Below, one piece after another: positions 1-5,468 of a DNA stretch of 5,469 nt (position 1 is the stretch's first letter; each line of letters opens with the position of its first letter). Source of the DNA: Chloroflexota bacterium (GTDB taxonomy: Bacteria > Chloroflexota > Ktedonobacteria > Ktedonobacterales > Ktedonobacteraceae); contig VBHV01000199.1 of the NCBI GenBank assembly GCA_005881995.1, positions 1 to 5,469 of the forward strand. Reading direction: 5' to 3'. The notes below the pieces were generated by a model. It searched no databases. It saw only the letters and a list, made by a program, of their open reading frames with translations, and was not told the origin of the DNA. The position numbers were made by a program, and so were the translations under genes.

Positions 1-1
1 G

Positions 2-472
2 AAGCTGGAACGCAACCTGGCGGTACTCGGTGATTGCGTGTCGATGGCAGCTCAATATGGCCTTGAGCTGTCCCTGGAAACCGTGCCCTGCACTTCTGCC
101 GATCCACTTCGCAATGTCCGCCGGGCCATCGAGCAGGATGACCGTTGTCTCGTAACGCTGGACACGGAATTTTTAGCGCTGCATGCGCAAGTCGAAGCAG
201 CACTTGGGGCCAATTGGTTATGGCAAGAGCATCGCGTTCGACACATCCATATCAAAGACTATGACGGCATGTTGTATGCTGCTGATAACTCCCGCCGCTA
301 TCTGCACCCAGGTGAAGGCTCCATCGATTTTACTCACTTCTTTGCCGCGCTAAAAGAACGTGGCTTTGACGGGTATATCAGCCTGGAATCCCCGGTGGTA
401 GGAATGGATGGGACGAGAGATATTGCTAAGTTGCAGCGGAGTTTGGAGCGGCTGCGGCAGTATATTTTGTAG
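2..472 (+). CDS. Sugar phosphate isomerase/epimerase-like TIM-barrel protein, 5'-truncated
   Basis: The C-terminal 156 residues of a xylose-isomerase-like (AP endonuclease 2 family) TIM barrel are visible; the frame is open to the left edge, so the true start lies outside the window. The GTG at 38 is an internal codon, because recognisable family sequence begins upstream of it. Visible hallmarks, counted from the first codon, are LSLET (Glu26), LDTEFLALH (Asp54, His61), HIHIKD (His81/His83), a GEGSIDF loop (104-110) and ISLES (Glu129). Glu, Asp and His at these places are the usual divalent-metal ligands of the family. Members interconvert or cleave sugars and related polyols in the cytoplasm, and the exact substrate cannot be read from sequence. 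The gene ends with TAG and a separate promoter follows, so it is likely the last gene of its operon. Family assignment is confident; the substrate is unknown. Confidence 0.85.
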   Translation, partial: KLERNLAVLGDCVSMAAQYGLELSLETVPCTSADPLRNVRRAIEQDDRCLVTLDTEFLALHAQVEAALGANWLWQEHRVRHIHIKDYDGMLYAADNSRRYLHPGEGSIDFTHFFAALKERGFDGYISLESPVVGMDGTRDIAKLQRSLERLRQYIL

Positions 473-502
473 GTGGAGGGTGCAACGAGATGCGTCCGAA
501 AT

Positions 503-531
503 TTGCATATTAGGTGTAAATATTGTACACT
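503..531 (+). promoter_or_regulatory. Sigma-70-type promoter for the DUF402 gene
   Basis: TTGCAT at 503-508 and TACACT at 526-531 are separated by 17 bases, matching the -35 and -10 consensus at four of six positions each. Transcription would begin near 538, giving an untranslated leader of about 20 bases with GGAG at 548-551. It sits in the only gap between the isomerase-like gene and the DUF402 gene. The box spacing is seen directly; activity is inferred. Confidence 0.55.
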
Positions 532-559
532 ACTCTCTGGTTGTCCCGGAGCAGAAGAC

Positions 560-1018
560 ATGATAACGGTAGTCAAACTCAATCCTCTTGGCGAAACAAA
601 AATTCAGTACTCGGGAGAAATTGTAGAGCGCTTATCGGATGGCGTCGTTATAGAAGCGTATTGGAGACATGCGCCCAAAGAACTTGGTTACGCCCGTTTC
701 GAGCCAGGAGACCGCTTTACCGAATATTATTATACGGACCGCTGGTTTAATATTTTTGACATTGCCACAGCCGGTGGGCGGCGCAAAGGCTGGTATTGCA
801 ATGTTGCACAGCCAGCTTCGATTTCCAAAGAGTATATCGAGCAGGTTGACCTGCTGCTTGATGTATGGGTTGACCCAGATGGCACGCCGCTCGTCTTAGA
901 TGAGGACGAATTTGAAGCCGACACCACGCTCAGCCAAGAGCAGCGTGCAGGTGCGCATCAAGGACTGCAAGATCTGTTACAGATGATCGCAGCGCAAGCG
1001 GAACCGTTTACGTATTAG
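560..1018 (+). CDS. DUF402 domain protein
   Basis: This 152-residue protein spans a single DUF402 domain. The family has a beta-barrel fold and includes nucleoside tri-/diphosphate phosphatases of Firmicutes and an RNA-binding FAU-1 type, so a metal-dependent phosphatase or RNA-related role is possible but not shown. The diagnostic block is present: YYYTDRWFNIF (56-66), WYCN (Asn81), an acidic series DLLLDVWVDPDG with Asp97, Asp101 and Asp105, and VLDEDEFE (112-119). Asn and acidic residues at these places bind divalent metal in characterised members. The ATG at 560 is chosen because GGAG ends 8 bases upstream. The GTG at 473 would add 29 cysteine-rich residues translated from the promoter region, which is implausible. 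The tail (120-152) is a predicted helix. No membrane segment or signal peptide is seen. Confidence 0.85.
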   Translation: MITVVKLNPLGETKIQYSGEIVERLSDGVVIEAYWRHAPKELGYARFEPGDRFTEYYYTDRWFNIFDIATAGGRRKGWYCNVAQPASISKEYIEQVDLLLDVWVDPDGTPLVLDEDEFEADTTLSQEQRAGAHQGLQDLLQMIAAQAEPFTY

Positions 1019-1019
1019 T

Positions 1020-1044
1020 CTCTACCTGAAATGGAGAGGTAGAG
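1020..1044 (+). terminator. Intergenic hairpin after the DUF402 gene
   Basis: CTCTACCT (1020-1027) and AGGTAGAG (1037-1044) form a perfect 8-bp stem around a 9-base loop, starting just after the DUF402 stop. No T-run follows, so it would be a weak or factor-dependent terminator, a 3' end stabiliser or a processing site. A second, smaller stem, GTGTT/AACAC (1055-1059 with 1065-1069), follows. Confidence 0.4.
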
Positions 1045-1109
1045 CATACCCGGTGTGTTGAAATAACACTGTGTCAGAGCCACATACGACTCTGGAAGGA
1101 CAAATCTTG

Positions 1110-1547
1110 ATGGAGAAAAAAGGCGCCAGGCTGTTCCAGCAGAACGCGGATGCGTTCGAGTGCGGCTGGAACATTGTGGAGCTTGATTCACGCAGACAAC
1201 TTCGTCTGAAAGTAAACGAGCTACTTCGACTTTCTCATGATCCCACGCTTACCACCAGCGAAATGCAGCAGCATCTCCTCCACGGTGTAGCGACGTTTGG
1301 GAAACAACTGGCCACACAGCTTGTGCGTTCGCTTCAACGCGACGACCACCAGGAACGCCAAACCATCGTCTGGCTATTGACCCTACTAAACGATGCCGAA
1401 TCAGTAGCACCGCTCCGGCACATGTCACGCGATTCGAAATTGCCTCGTCCTGTGCGGCTCTCGGCCTCACTCGCGCTTGCAGGCATGGGCATAACACCAG
1501 AGATGATCGATAGCCACAGGCAGCCGCGCCTGTATGCTATCAGTTAG
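1110..1547 (+). CDS. Small HEAT-like repeat protein
   Basis: This 145-residue protein is probably all-helical and soluble. The C-terminal half (about 60-127) looks like two HEAT or PBS-lyase-type helical hairpins, the clearest part being VRLSASLALAGMG (115-127). Such repeats are protein-interaction scaffolds, and no catalytic motif is visible. The N-terminal 50 residues match nothing I recognise. The ATG at 1110 is preferred because GGAAGGA (1094-1100) lies 9 bases upstream. A longer version from the GTG at 1071 would add 13 residues, but that codon has no clear ribosome-binding site and sits next to a small hairpin. A TTG at 1107 is a further alternative. It lies about 90 bases after the DUF402 gene on the same strand and may share its promoter. 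The function is unknown and the repeat assignment is by pattern only. Confidence 0.65.
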   Translation: MEKKGARLFQQNADAFECGWNIVELDSRRQLRLKVNELLRLSHDPTLTTSEMQQHLLHGVATFGKQLATQLVRSLQRDDHQERQTIVWLLTLLNDAESVAPLRHMSRDSKLPRPVRLSASLALAGMGITPEMIDSHRQPRLYAIS

Positions 1548-1558
1548 CCAAATACCAT

Positions 1559-1564
1559 TATAAT
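1559..1564 (+). promoter_or_regulatory. Possible -10 element (TATAAT)
   Basis: A perfect TATAAT lies just after the HEAT-like gene, but no good -35 box is found 16-18 bases upstream. If active, it would start a transcript near 1571 that meets the terminator at 1646-1680. That implies either a small RNA of about 110 bases or an attenuated leader for the HAD-transporter pair. AT-rich intergenic DNA can give this hexamer by chance. Confidence 0.3.
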
Positions 1565-1586
1565 AGCATTCAGATTAAAAGCTGGA

Positions 1587-1662
1587 TGAGGATTGAAACG
1601 ACGTAAATGGCACGCTTGTCGTAGATGGGACGCCCATCTAAAGAGTTGCGGGTACTACTAAG
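1587..1662 (+). pseudogene. Decayed partial copy of the HAD gene 5' region
   Basis: From 1600 this frame reads DVNGTLVVDGTPI, then stop (1639-1641), then RVAGTTK. The intact gene 180 bases downstream reads DANGTLAVDGVLIPGVAKHLK. The match covers HAD motif I and continues past the stop without a gap, with V-A and K conserved and GAGTTGC identical in both DNAs at the aligned place (1643-1649). A second shared word, TGAGGATTG, occurs at 1587-1595 and again at 1707-1715, where it is the ribosome-binding region of the intact gene, so the copy may be a tandem duplicate that lost about 59 bases. The N-terminal part, motifs II-IV and a start codon are missing, so it cannot be functional as protein. 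The alignment was done by eye over about 20 codons. Confidence 0.5.
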
Positions 1663-1680
1663 CTACCCGCAATTTTGTTT
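1646..1680 (+). terminator. Intrinsic terminator upstream of the HAD gene
   Basis: TTGCGGGTA (1646-1654) pairs perfectly with TACCCGCAA (1664-1672) around a 9-base loop and is followed at once by TTTTGTTTT. This is a textbook Rho-independent terminator for plus-strand transcription. It would end the DUF402-HEAT transcript. Since it lies about 40 bases before the next gene, it could alternatively act as an attenuator. A second tight hairpin, TAGATGGG/CCCATCTA with a 3-base loop (1622-1640), lies directly upstream. Confidence 0.8.
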
Positions 1681-1721
1681 TAACTTATAGATGATAGTAC
1701 ATCGGCTGAGGATTGCAAAGC

Positions 1722-2183
1722 ATGATACGGATTGAGATTCCTCAAAGAGGGGTGATAGAGTTAGCACACGCCGTTTTTGATGCCAACGGCACCCTTGCGG
1801 TGGATGGAGTACTCATACCTGGAGTTGCTAAACATTTGAAAGAACTGACTGATCTTCTTTCTACCTACATACTGACGGCTGGCACACATGGCAACATAGC
1901 AGAGCTTGAACGTTCTTTAGGTATGCCATTGCAGATTATTCGCACCGGGGAGGACAAAGAGCGTTTCGTGCAGCAACTTGGACCCGACAGCGTGATTGCC
2001 TTTGGTAACGGCACAAACGATGCACCTATGCTGCGCCTGGCTGCTATTGGCGTGGCTGTGATGGCGGCAGAGGGGGTATCCATGGCGGCGCTGCAGGCTG
2101 CCGACGTGCTGGCTCACGGTCCGATTGACGCGATTGATCTCGTGCTGAACCCCAAACGCCTGATAGCTACTTTGAGGGGATGA
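1722..2183 (+). CDS. Small HAD-superfamily protein (soluble P-type-ATPase-like)
   Basis: This 153-residue cytoplasmic protein has the HAD core without a cap domain and resembles the stand-alone hydrolase domain of P-type ATPases. Motif I is FDANGTLAVDG (Asp20 the nucleophile; Asn22 where phosphatases normally have a second Asp). Motif II is LTAGT (Thr52), the motif III lysine is Lys79 in GEDKE, and motif IV is GNGTNDAPML (Asn99, Asp100). Asn22 resembles P-type ATPases, where this place is Thr in DKTGT, and may weaken acid-base hydrolysis. The physiological substrate is unknown. The ATG at 1722 is chosen because TGAGGA (1707-1712) lies 9 bases upstream; a TTG at 1713 overlaps that site and is unlikely. 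The gene stops 12 bases before the transporter gene, so the two are probably co-transcribed. Confidence 0.85.
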   Translation: MIRIEIPQRGVIELAHAVFDANGTLAVDGVLIPGVAKHLKELTDLLSTYILTAGTHGNIAELERSLGMPLQIIRTGEDKERFVQQLGPDSVIAFGNGTNDAPMLRLAAIGVAVMAAEGVSMAALQAADVLAHGPIDAIDLVLNPKRLIATLRG

Positions 2184-2195
2184 TTAGACGGCATA

Positions 2196-3116
2196 ATGGA
2201 ACAAATTGAACAACCCGTGGTAACCGCCTCTGAAACACCTGTCAAACAATCAAAGTTCGGCCTGCTGTATGTGTGTGTGGCCGTCTTCTTCTTCTCCACC
2301 AGCCCGATTTTCGTGCGCTGGTCAAGTCCGTTCAATTCGGTTGAAGTTGCTTTCTGGCGTTTAGCAATCGCCACCGCGCTGGTAGCGATCATGGGTCTGC
2401 TCACACATCAGCGCTTACTGCTAAAACGACGCGAACTCCCCCGTTTCCTATTTTATGGGTTGGTGACTGCGCTGCACTTTATTTTCTACATCGGCTCGCT
2501 CAGCTTCACCACCATCGCCCACTCGCTTGCGCTTGCCTACACCTCGCCCATCTTTGTCACGCTATTTTCAGCATTCATCTTGCACGAGCCACTTCCTGCC
2601 CGCAAGTACGTGGGTATCGCGGTTGCCATTATTGGTATCGCGATCATGGCTGGCTTCGAGCCACACTACACCACCTGCTCTCTCTCCGTCACCGGACATT
2701 GTATGGCACTCGGTGACGGGATGGCCCTCCTATCTGGTCTGTGCTTCGCCATCTACTCGGTCGCGGGGCGAGGTGAACGCGATCGCCATCCACTCTTCCG
2801 CTATACAACCAATGTCTATGGATTGGCTGCGCTGTGGCTGTTGCCGGTGACGCTCTATTTCGCGTTTGGTCACGCCTATCCATTGGGAGCGGTCGGCGCG
2901 GTTGTGGCTCTAGGGGTTTTCCCATTGGGCCTGGGGCATACACTGTATAATGCCGCGATACGTAAAGTGCATGCGACATATGCAAATTTGATTGCGACGC
3001 AGGAGGTGACGGGAGGGATTATCCTGGGTATTTTCCTGCTTGGGGAGATACCGTCGGTGACGGCGATTGTGGGGGTGGGGGTGACGCTGGTGGGGATTGC
3101 AGGGGTGTTGGTATGA
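2196..3116 (+). CDS. EamA/DMT-family transporter
   Basis: This 306-residue inner-membrane protein has about ten hydrophobic helices (roughly 22-41, 50-70, 84-104, 106-129, 138-154, 170-191, 205-225, 231-255, 262-283, 287-306) arranged as two EamA repeats, the standard layout and length of the drug/metabolite transporter superfamily. Repeat 1 carries the typical FWRLAIA (53-59) and LAYTSPIFVTLFSAFILHEPL (111-132, starting with Leu-Ala-Leu); repeat 2 ends with ATQEVTGGIILGIFLLGE (267-284). Relatives export amino acids, purines or other small metabolites, usually by secondary transport. The substrate cannot be told from sequence. The ATG at 2196 has only a weak upstream site, so translation may be coupled to the HAD gene 12 bases before it. 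The 3' end is unusually G-rich at wobble positions, unlike its middle. Confidence 0.9.
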   Translation: MEQIEQPVVTASETPVKQSKFGLLYVCVAVFFFSTSPIFVRWSSPFNSVEVAFWRLAIATALVAIMGLLTHQRLLLKRRELPRFLFYGLVTALHFIFYIGSLSFTTIAHSLALAYTSPIFVTLFSAFILHEPLPARKYVGIAVAIIGIAIMAGFEPHYTTCSLSVTGHCMALGDGMALLSGLCFAIYSVAGRGERDRHPLFRYTTNVYGLAALWLLPVTLYFAFGHAYPLGAVGAVVALGVFPLGLGHTLYNAAIRKVHATYANLIATQEVTGGIILGIFLLGEIPSVTAIVGVGVTLVGIAGVLV

Positions 3117-3120
3117 CTAG

Positions 3121-3318
3121 AATTTTTTATTTGTCCCCTCTCTTTTCGATCACATAAAAGATTGGGTAGAGTTGGGAGCTAAAGCCTTTACGCTTGAAGT
3201 ACTTGAGGAACTCGAACAAAAGCCTGAACAGAGCCAGGCTGAATTTATGGATGACCTGAAAACACTTGAGCAACTGTGGCGTGGAAACCTCGATGCGTCA
3301 AAAAGAATACTGATTTGA
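3121..3318 (+). pseudogene. Open frame without a good start; probable gene remnant
   Basis: The frame is open from the stop at 3118-3120 to TGA at 3316-3318 (65 codons) and reads like real protein: DWVELGAKAFTLEVLEELEQ, then a Pro-Glu-Gln linker, then DDLKTLEQLWRGNLDASKR. It is charged, amphipathic and probably helical. No ATG occurs before 3247. The TTG at 3172 is the only earlier standard start, and it lacks a convincing ribosome-binding site. The likeliest reading is the C-terminal remnant of a small helical protein whose front was lost next to the transporter gene. A short gene starting at TTG 3172 (48 codons) is the alternative. I do not recognise the family. Confidence 0.4.
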
Positions 3319-3340
3319 TAAGATCAGCCAATGCTCCATA

Positions 3341-3393
3341 AACGCGATTCATGCGGTAAATTGCACATGGCAATTTACCGCATGAATCGCGTT
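3341..3393. repeat. Perfect 24-bp inverted repeat, possible bidirectional terminator
   Basis: The arms 3341-3364 (begins AACGCGATTC, ends TAAATTGC) and 3370-3393 are exact reverse complements, separated by ACATG. The arms have 10 G/C in 24 positions. The element sits 11 bases beyond the minus-strand DUF429 stop and downstream of the plus-strand units, so it could terminate both directions. It lacks the T-run of an intrinsic terminator on either strand, so it could also be a dispersed palindromic element. The pairing is seen directly; the role is inferred. Confidence 0.85.
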
Positions 3394-3404
3394 GTCTAGT
3401 GAAT

Positions 3405-4160
3405 CTACGAGATAAACGGATCAACTACCCACCCCTCAGCGCACAACACCGCGTCCAACTCATCGCCCATCGCATCCTCCGCTAACCTCTCCGCCATTTC
3501 ATCGGTCATCAGCACTGCCAATCCATACTCTTTCACCAACATACCCGAACGCAGCCCTTTCACAATCTCCCGTCTTGCCATCGCTTTATCAAAGGTCTGC
3601 TTACCACGTTCATCGCTTTTATAGCCGCGTTTGCCGATCAATTTGCGGGCTACGAGTGCGGGATAGCCTTCGACCACTATTCTATTAGCCTCGCTTGGCC
3701 TACACGGAAGTATGCTGATTTCTGATGTGAACAGGCGCGTTGCTCCCTGGAAGAACATCTTGCCGACGGGGACGCGGTGCAGCATCATAGGACTGATGGC
3801 TCCTGCGAGTGCATCGGTGGTGCGCAAGTGCTGTTTATCGCCGGGAGGTCGGTTTTCTTGATAGTTTTGTAAAGTTTGCTCGAAGGTTTGTTTGCTCATG
3901 GATGAGATGAGGTGCATATAGCCTTCCCAGGTTTCGGGCCAGCCGAGATTGGTGATGAGTTTGCGGGGTTGGCCGAAGGGGAAATCGAGGGCGGCGAGCC
4001 AGGGGCCTTCTGTGCGGAGAAAGGCTTCAAAGTCTTCGAATGTAGGAAGGCGGAGGCAGGTTTTGACGATCAGGGTAGTTTTCTCTAATTCACAGCAGGC
4101 GCAGGTGATGGGTTTTCTTCGGGAGGGTGCGGAGGTGAAGTCAAGGCCGTAGATGTTCAT
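3405..4160 (-). CDS. DUF429 protein, predicted RNase H-like fold
   Basis: This 251-residue protein matches the DUF429 pattern: IYGLDFTSAP at the N-terminus (Asp7), WLAALDFPFGQPR (Asp59), VVEGYPALVARKL (Glu164) and GDELDAVLCA (Asp233, Asp236). DUF429 is predicted to adopt an RNase H-like fold, and these scattered acidic residues fit a two-metal nuclease-type site. No biochemical role is established that I know of. The ATG at 4160-4158 follows the GTPase stop codon with no gap and in the same frame. No ribosome-binding site is visible in the GTPase 3' end, so translation probably depends on re-initiation by ribosomes finishing the GTPase. Wobble choice changes inside the gene near 3590: C-ending codons (GCC, CTC, CCC) before it, G-ending (GCG, GAG, GTG, TTG) after. 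Fold assignment is fairly confident; function unknown. Confidence 0.75.
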   Translation of the reverse strand: MNIYGLDFTSAPSRRKPITCACCELEKTTLIVKTCLRLPTFEDFEAFLRTEGPWLAALDFPFGQPRKLITNLGWPETWEGYMHLISSMSKQTFEQTLQNYQENRPPGDKQHLRTTDALAGAISPMMLHRVPVGKMFFQGATRLFTSEISILPCRPSEANRIVVEGYPALVARKLIGKRGYKSDERGKQTFDKAMARREIVKGLRSGMLVKEYGLAVLMTDEMAERLAEDAMGDELDAVLCAEGWVVDPFIS

Positions 4161-4736
4161 TTATAATTGGGCCATGACTCGTTTGCTGATGGCGCGCAGG
4201 GTGGAGTAGACGCCGGTGCCGGAGCAGGCGACGGCCTCGAAGCTGGGGACGCGGCGGCGGTTGAGATAGCGTTCGAGGACGTTCACGGGGAGCGCTGAAG
4301 GCATATCGCGTTTGTTCCACTGCATGACGAAGGGGAAGTTGCCCAGTTCTTTGCCCAGGCGGCGCAGGTTCATCTCGAGTTCGGTGATGCTCTGGACGTT
4401 TTCTTCGAACTTTTCGGCCTGCGAATCTACCACAAAGACGATGCCGTCCGCGCCGTTGAGGACGGCCAGGCGCGTGCGTTCGTAGAGAATCTGTCCTGGC
4501 ACGGTGTAGAGGTGAAAGCGCGTGCGAAAGCCCTGCACTGTGCCCAGGTCTAGCGGGAGGAAGTCAAAAAATAGGGTGCGCTCGGTTTCCGTCGCGATAC
4601 TGAGCATCTCGCCGCGCACCGATGGATTAATGCTCTTGAAGACGTATTGCAGGTTGGTGGTTTTCCCGCAATAGCCGATGCCGTAGTAGACGATCTTGCA
4701 GTGGATCTCGTGAGTAGCTATATTTATGAGCGCCAA
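4161..4736 (-). CDS. mglA: MglA-like small Ras-family GTPase
   Basis: This 191-residue cytoplasmic GTPase closely follows the Myxococcus xanthus MglA pattern from end to end. The P-loop is GIGYCGKTT (19-27), a TERTLFFDFLPLDLG block at 51-65 carries the switch I region, the G3 motif is TVPGQ (78-82) in place of the usual DxxG, G4 is NKRD (141-144) and G5 is around CSG (171-173). Known MglA proteins switch between GTP and GDP forms to set cell polarity or motility, with an MglB roadblock protein as activator. The TTG start at 4736 is supported by AGGAG at 4751-4747, 10 bases upstream and overlapping the previous gene's stop, and by alignment of the N-terminus (MALINIATHEIHCKIVYYG) with known MglA starts. 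It lies 13 bases after the MglB-like gene and directly abuts the DUF429 gene. Whether it controls motility here is unknown. Confidence 0.93.
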   Translation of the reverse strand: MALINIATHEIHCKIVYYGIGYCGKTTNLQYVFKSINPSVRGEMLSIATETERTLFFDFLPLDLGTVQGFRTRFHLYTVPGQILYERTRLAVLNGADGIVFVVDSQAEKFEENVQSITELEMNLRRLGKELGNFPFVMQWNKRDMPSALPVNVLERYLNRRRVPSFEAVACSGTGVYSTLRAISKRVMAQL

Positions 4737-4746
4737 GGGCCAGGTT

Positions 4747-4751
4747 CTCCT
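4747..4751 (-). promoter_or_regulatory. Ribosome-binding site deciding the TTG start of the GTPase
   Basis: AGGAG on the minus strand overlaps the TAG stop of the MglB-like gene (TAGGAG) and lies 10 bases before the TTG at 4736. It supports a non-ATG start and tight translational linkage of the two genes. Confidence 0.7.
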
Positions 4752-5244
4752 AATCGCGGAAAAGCAGATCTATGGTGTCCTCAACGGAGGAGTGGAATTG
4801 GATATTGAGTACCGAGGACTTCTGGCGCGTTGTATCGGCTTTCACACGCTCCAGAGTTCGGCTCAAATCATCCGAAGCTTTTTTTGAAAGCACTTTGACC
4901 AGGCCAATATGGGTGAGTTTATCGAAGACGATCACCAGTAGCCATTGATCTTCGATCATAGTCGTATAGATATTTTCATGCACGCCCTGCTGAAAAATGG
5001 TGCGGAAATCCTTCTCGCCCAGCAACTCGGCAACGTGACGCGAAGAGGAGAATGCGCCCGCCAGCAATGCGCCAAGCGATGTAGCTATATGCTTCGTACT
5101 CATACCCTGTGTTGTGATGACCTGGCCGCTCTTATCAAGCAACATGACGGAGGAGGCGCTGGTATCATTCATAAGTTTAAGTAAAGTATTGGAAATAAGA
5201 ACAAGCTCACGATCTGAGACAATAAGATTGGTCAATTGTTCCAT
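4750..5244 (-). CDS. mglB: MglB-like Roadblock/LC7 protein
   Basis: This 164-residue protein has a Roadblock/LC7 domain at about 10-122: a first helix (LVLISNTLLKLMND), the strand-turn SVMLLDKSGQVITTQG, a helix SLGALLAGAFSSSRHVAELLG, then strands ending VIVFDKLTHIGLVKVLSKKA. That last stretch resembles the C-terminal part of MglB. Residues 123-164 form a charged helical extension ending in TIDLLFRD. MglB proteins dimerise and activate the GTPase of MglA, and the MglA-like gene follows after 13 bases, so that role is inferred here. The ATG at 5244 is preferred because AGAGGG (5259-5254) lies 9 bases upstream. The GTG at 5265 would add seven residues and has no such site. About 62 bases separate it from the preceding Roadblock gene. 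Confidence 0.85.
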   Translation of the reverse strand: MEQLTNLIVSDRELVLISNTLLKLMNDTSASSVMLLDKSGQVITTQGMSTKHIATSLGALLAGAFSSSRHVAELLGEKDFRTIFQQGVHENIYTTMIEDQWLLVIVFDKLTHIGLVKVLSKKASDDLSRTLERVKADTTRQKSSVLNIQFHSSVEDTIDLLFRD

Positions 5245-5306
5245 GTACGGTCGCCCTCTGTACACTTTTTCGTCTGGCTAAAATGTGATTTTTACGGATG
5301 CCCCTG

Positions 5307-5468
5307 CTACGTGATATCGAGTGCCTCAAGAATTTCATTACGGCTGGTTTTGGTCAGGTGTCGTACCCGGCCAATACTGGCGGCATTATCAAACAGCGTG
5401 ACCATCAGCGCGAAATCGCCCATGGGTTCAACGCTCACCAGTCCATGCTCGTACTCGTTTAAGACCCC
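5307..5468 (-). CDS. Second Roadblock/LC7 protein, C-terminal end only
   Basis: The last 53 codons of a gene running off the right edge read GVLNEYEHGLVSVEPMGDFA, then LMVTLFDNAASIGRVRHLTK and NEILEALDIT before TAG at 5309-5307. The strand-strand-helix ending, GLVSVEPMGDFALMVTLFD followed by SIGRVRHL, is the typical C-terminal half of a Roadblock/LC7 domain and lines up with VIVFDKLTHIGLVKVL of the next gene, though the two differ clearly. It has no helical extension. It is the upstream partner in the GTPase operon and may heterodimerise with, or act alongside, the MglB-like protein. The start, length and promoter lie outside the window. Confidence 0.75.
   Translation of the reverse strand, partial: GVLNEYEHGLVSVEPMGDFALMVTLFDNAASIGRVRHLTKTSRNEILEALDIT

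Noticed and set aside
473..559. N-terminal extension of the DUF402 gene from GTG 473, with four cysteines like a metal site
   Set aside because: It overlaps the promoter boxes and lacks a ribosome-binding site; ATG 560 has one at proper spacing and DUF402 homology starts there.
1249..1497. Minus-strand open frame of 82 codons inside the HEAT-like gene
   Set aside because: Rich in Arg, Ala and Trp in the way shadow frames are, with no motif; the sense frame has helical-repeat character and a good ribosome-binding site.
1581..1599. GGATTGAAAC, which resembles the 3' end of many CRISPR repeats
   Set aside because: No second copy at repeat spacing, no spacers and no cas genes. The similar word at 1707-1715 is a ribosome-binding region and is better explained by duplication of the HAD gene start.
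1675..1703. Possible promoter (TTGTTT, 17 bases, TACATC) for the HAD gene after the terminator
   Set aside because: The first box is part of the terminator T-run and the second is a poor -10, so the support is too weak to list as a feature.
2114..2404. Minus-strand open frame of 96 codons over the HAD-transporter junction
   Set aside because: It is antisense to two genes with clear family motifs and shows no recognisable domain or start signal.
3310..3326. Short inverted repeat CTGAT/ATCAG around the end of the remnant frame
   Set aside because: Only five pairs with an 8-base loop, as expected by chance in AT-rich DNA.
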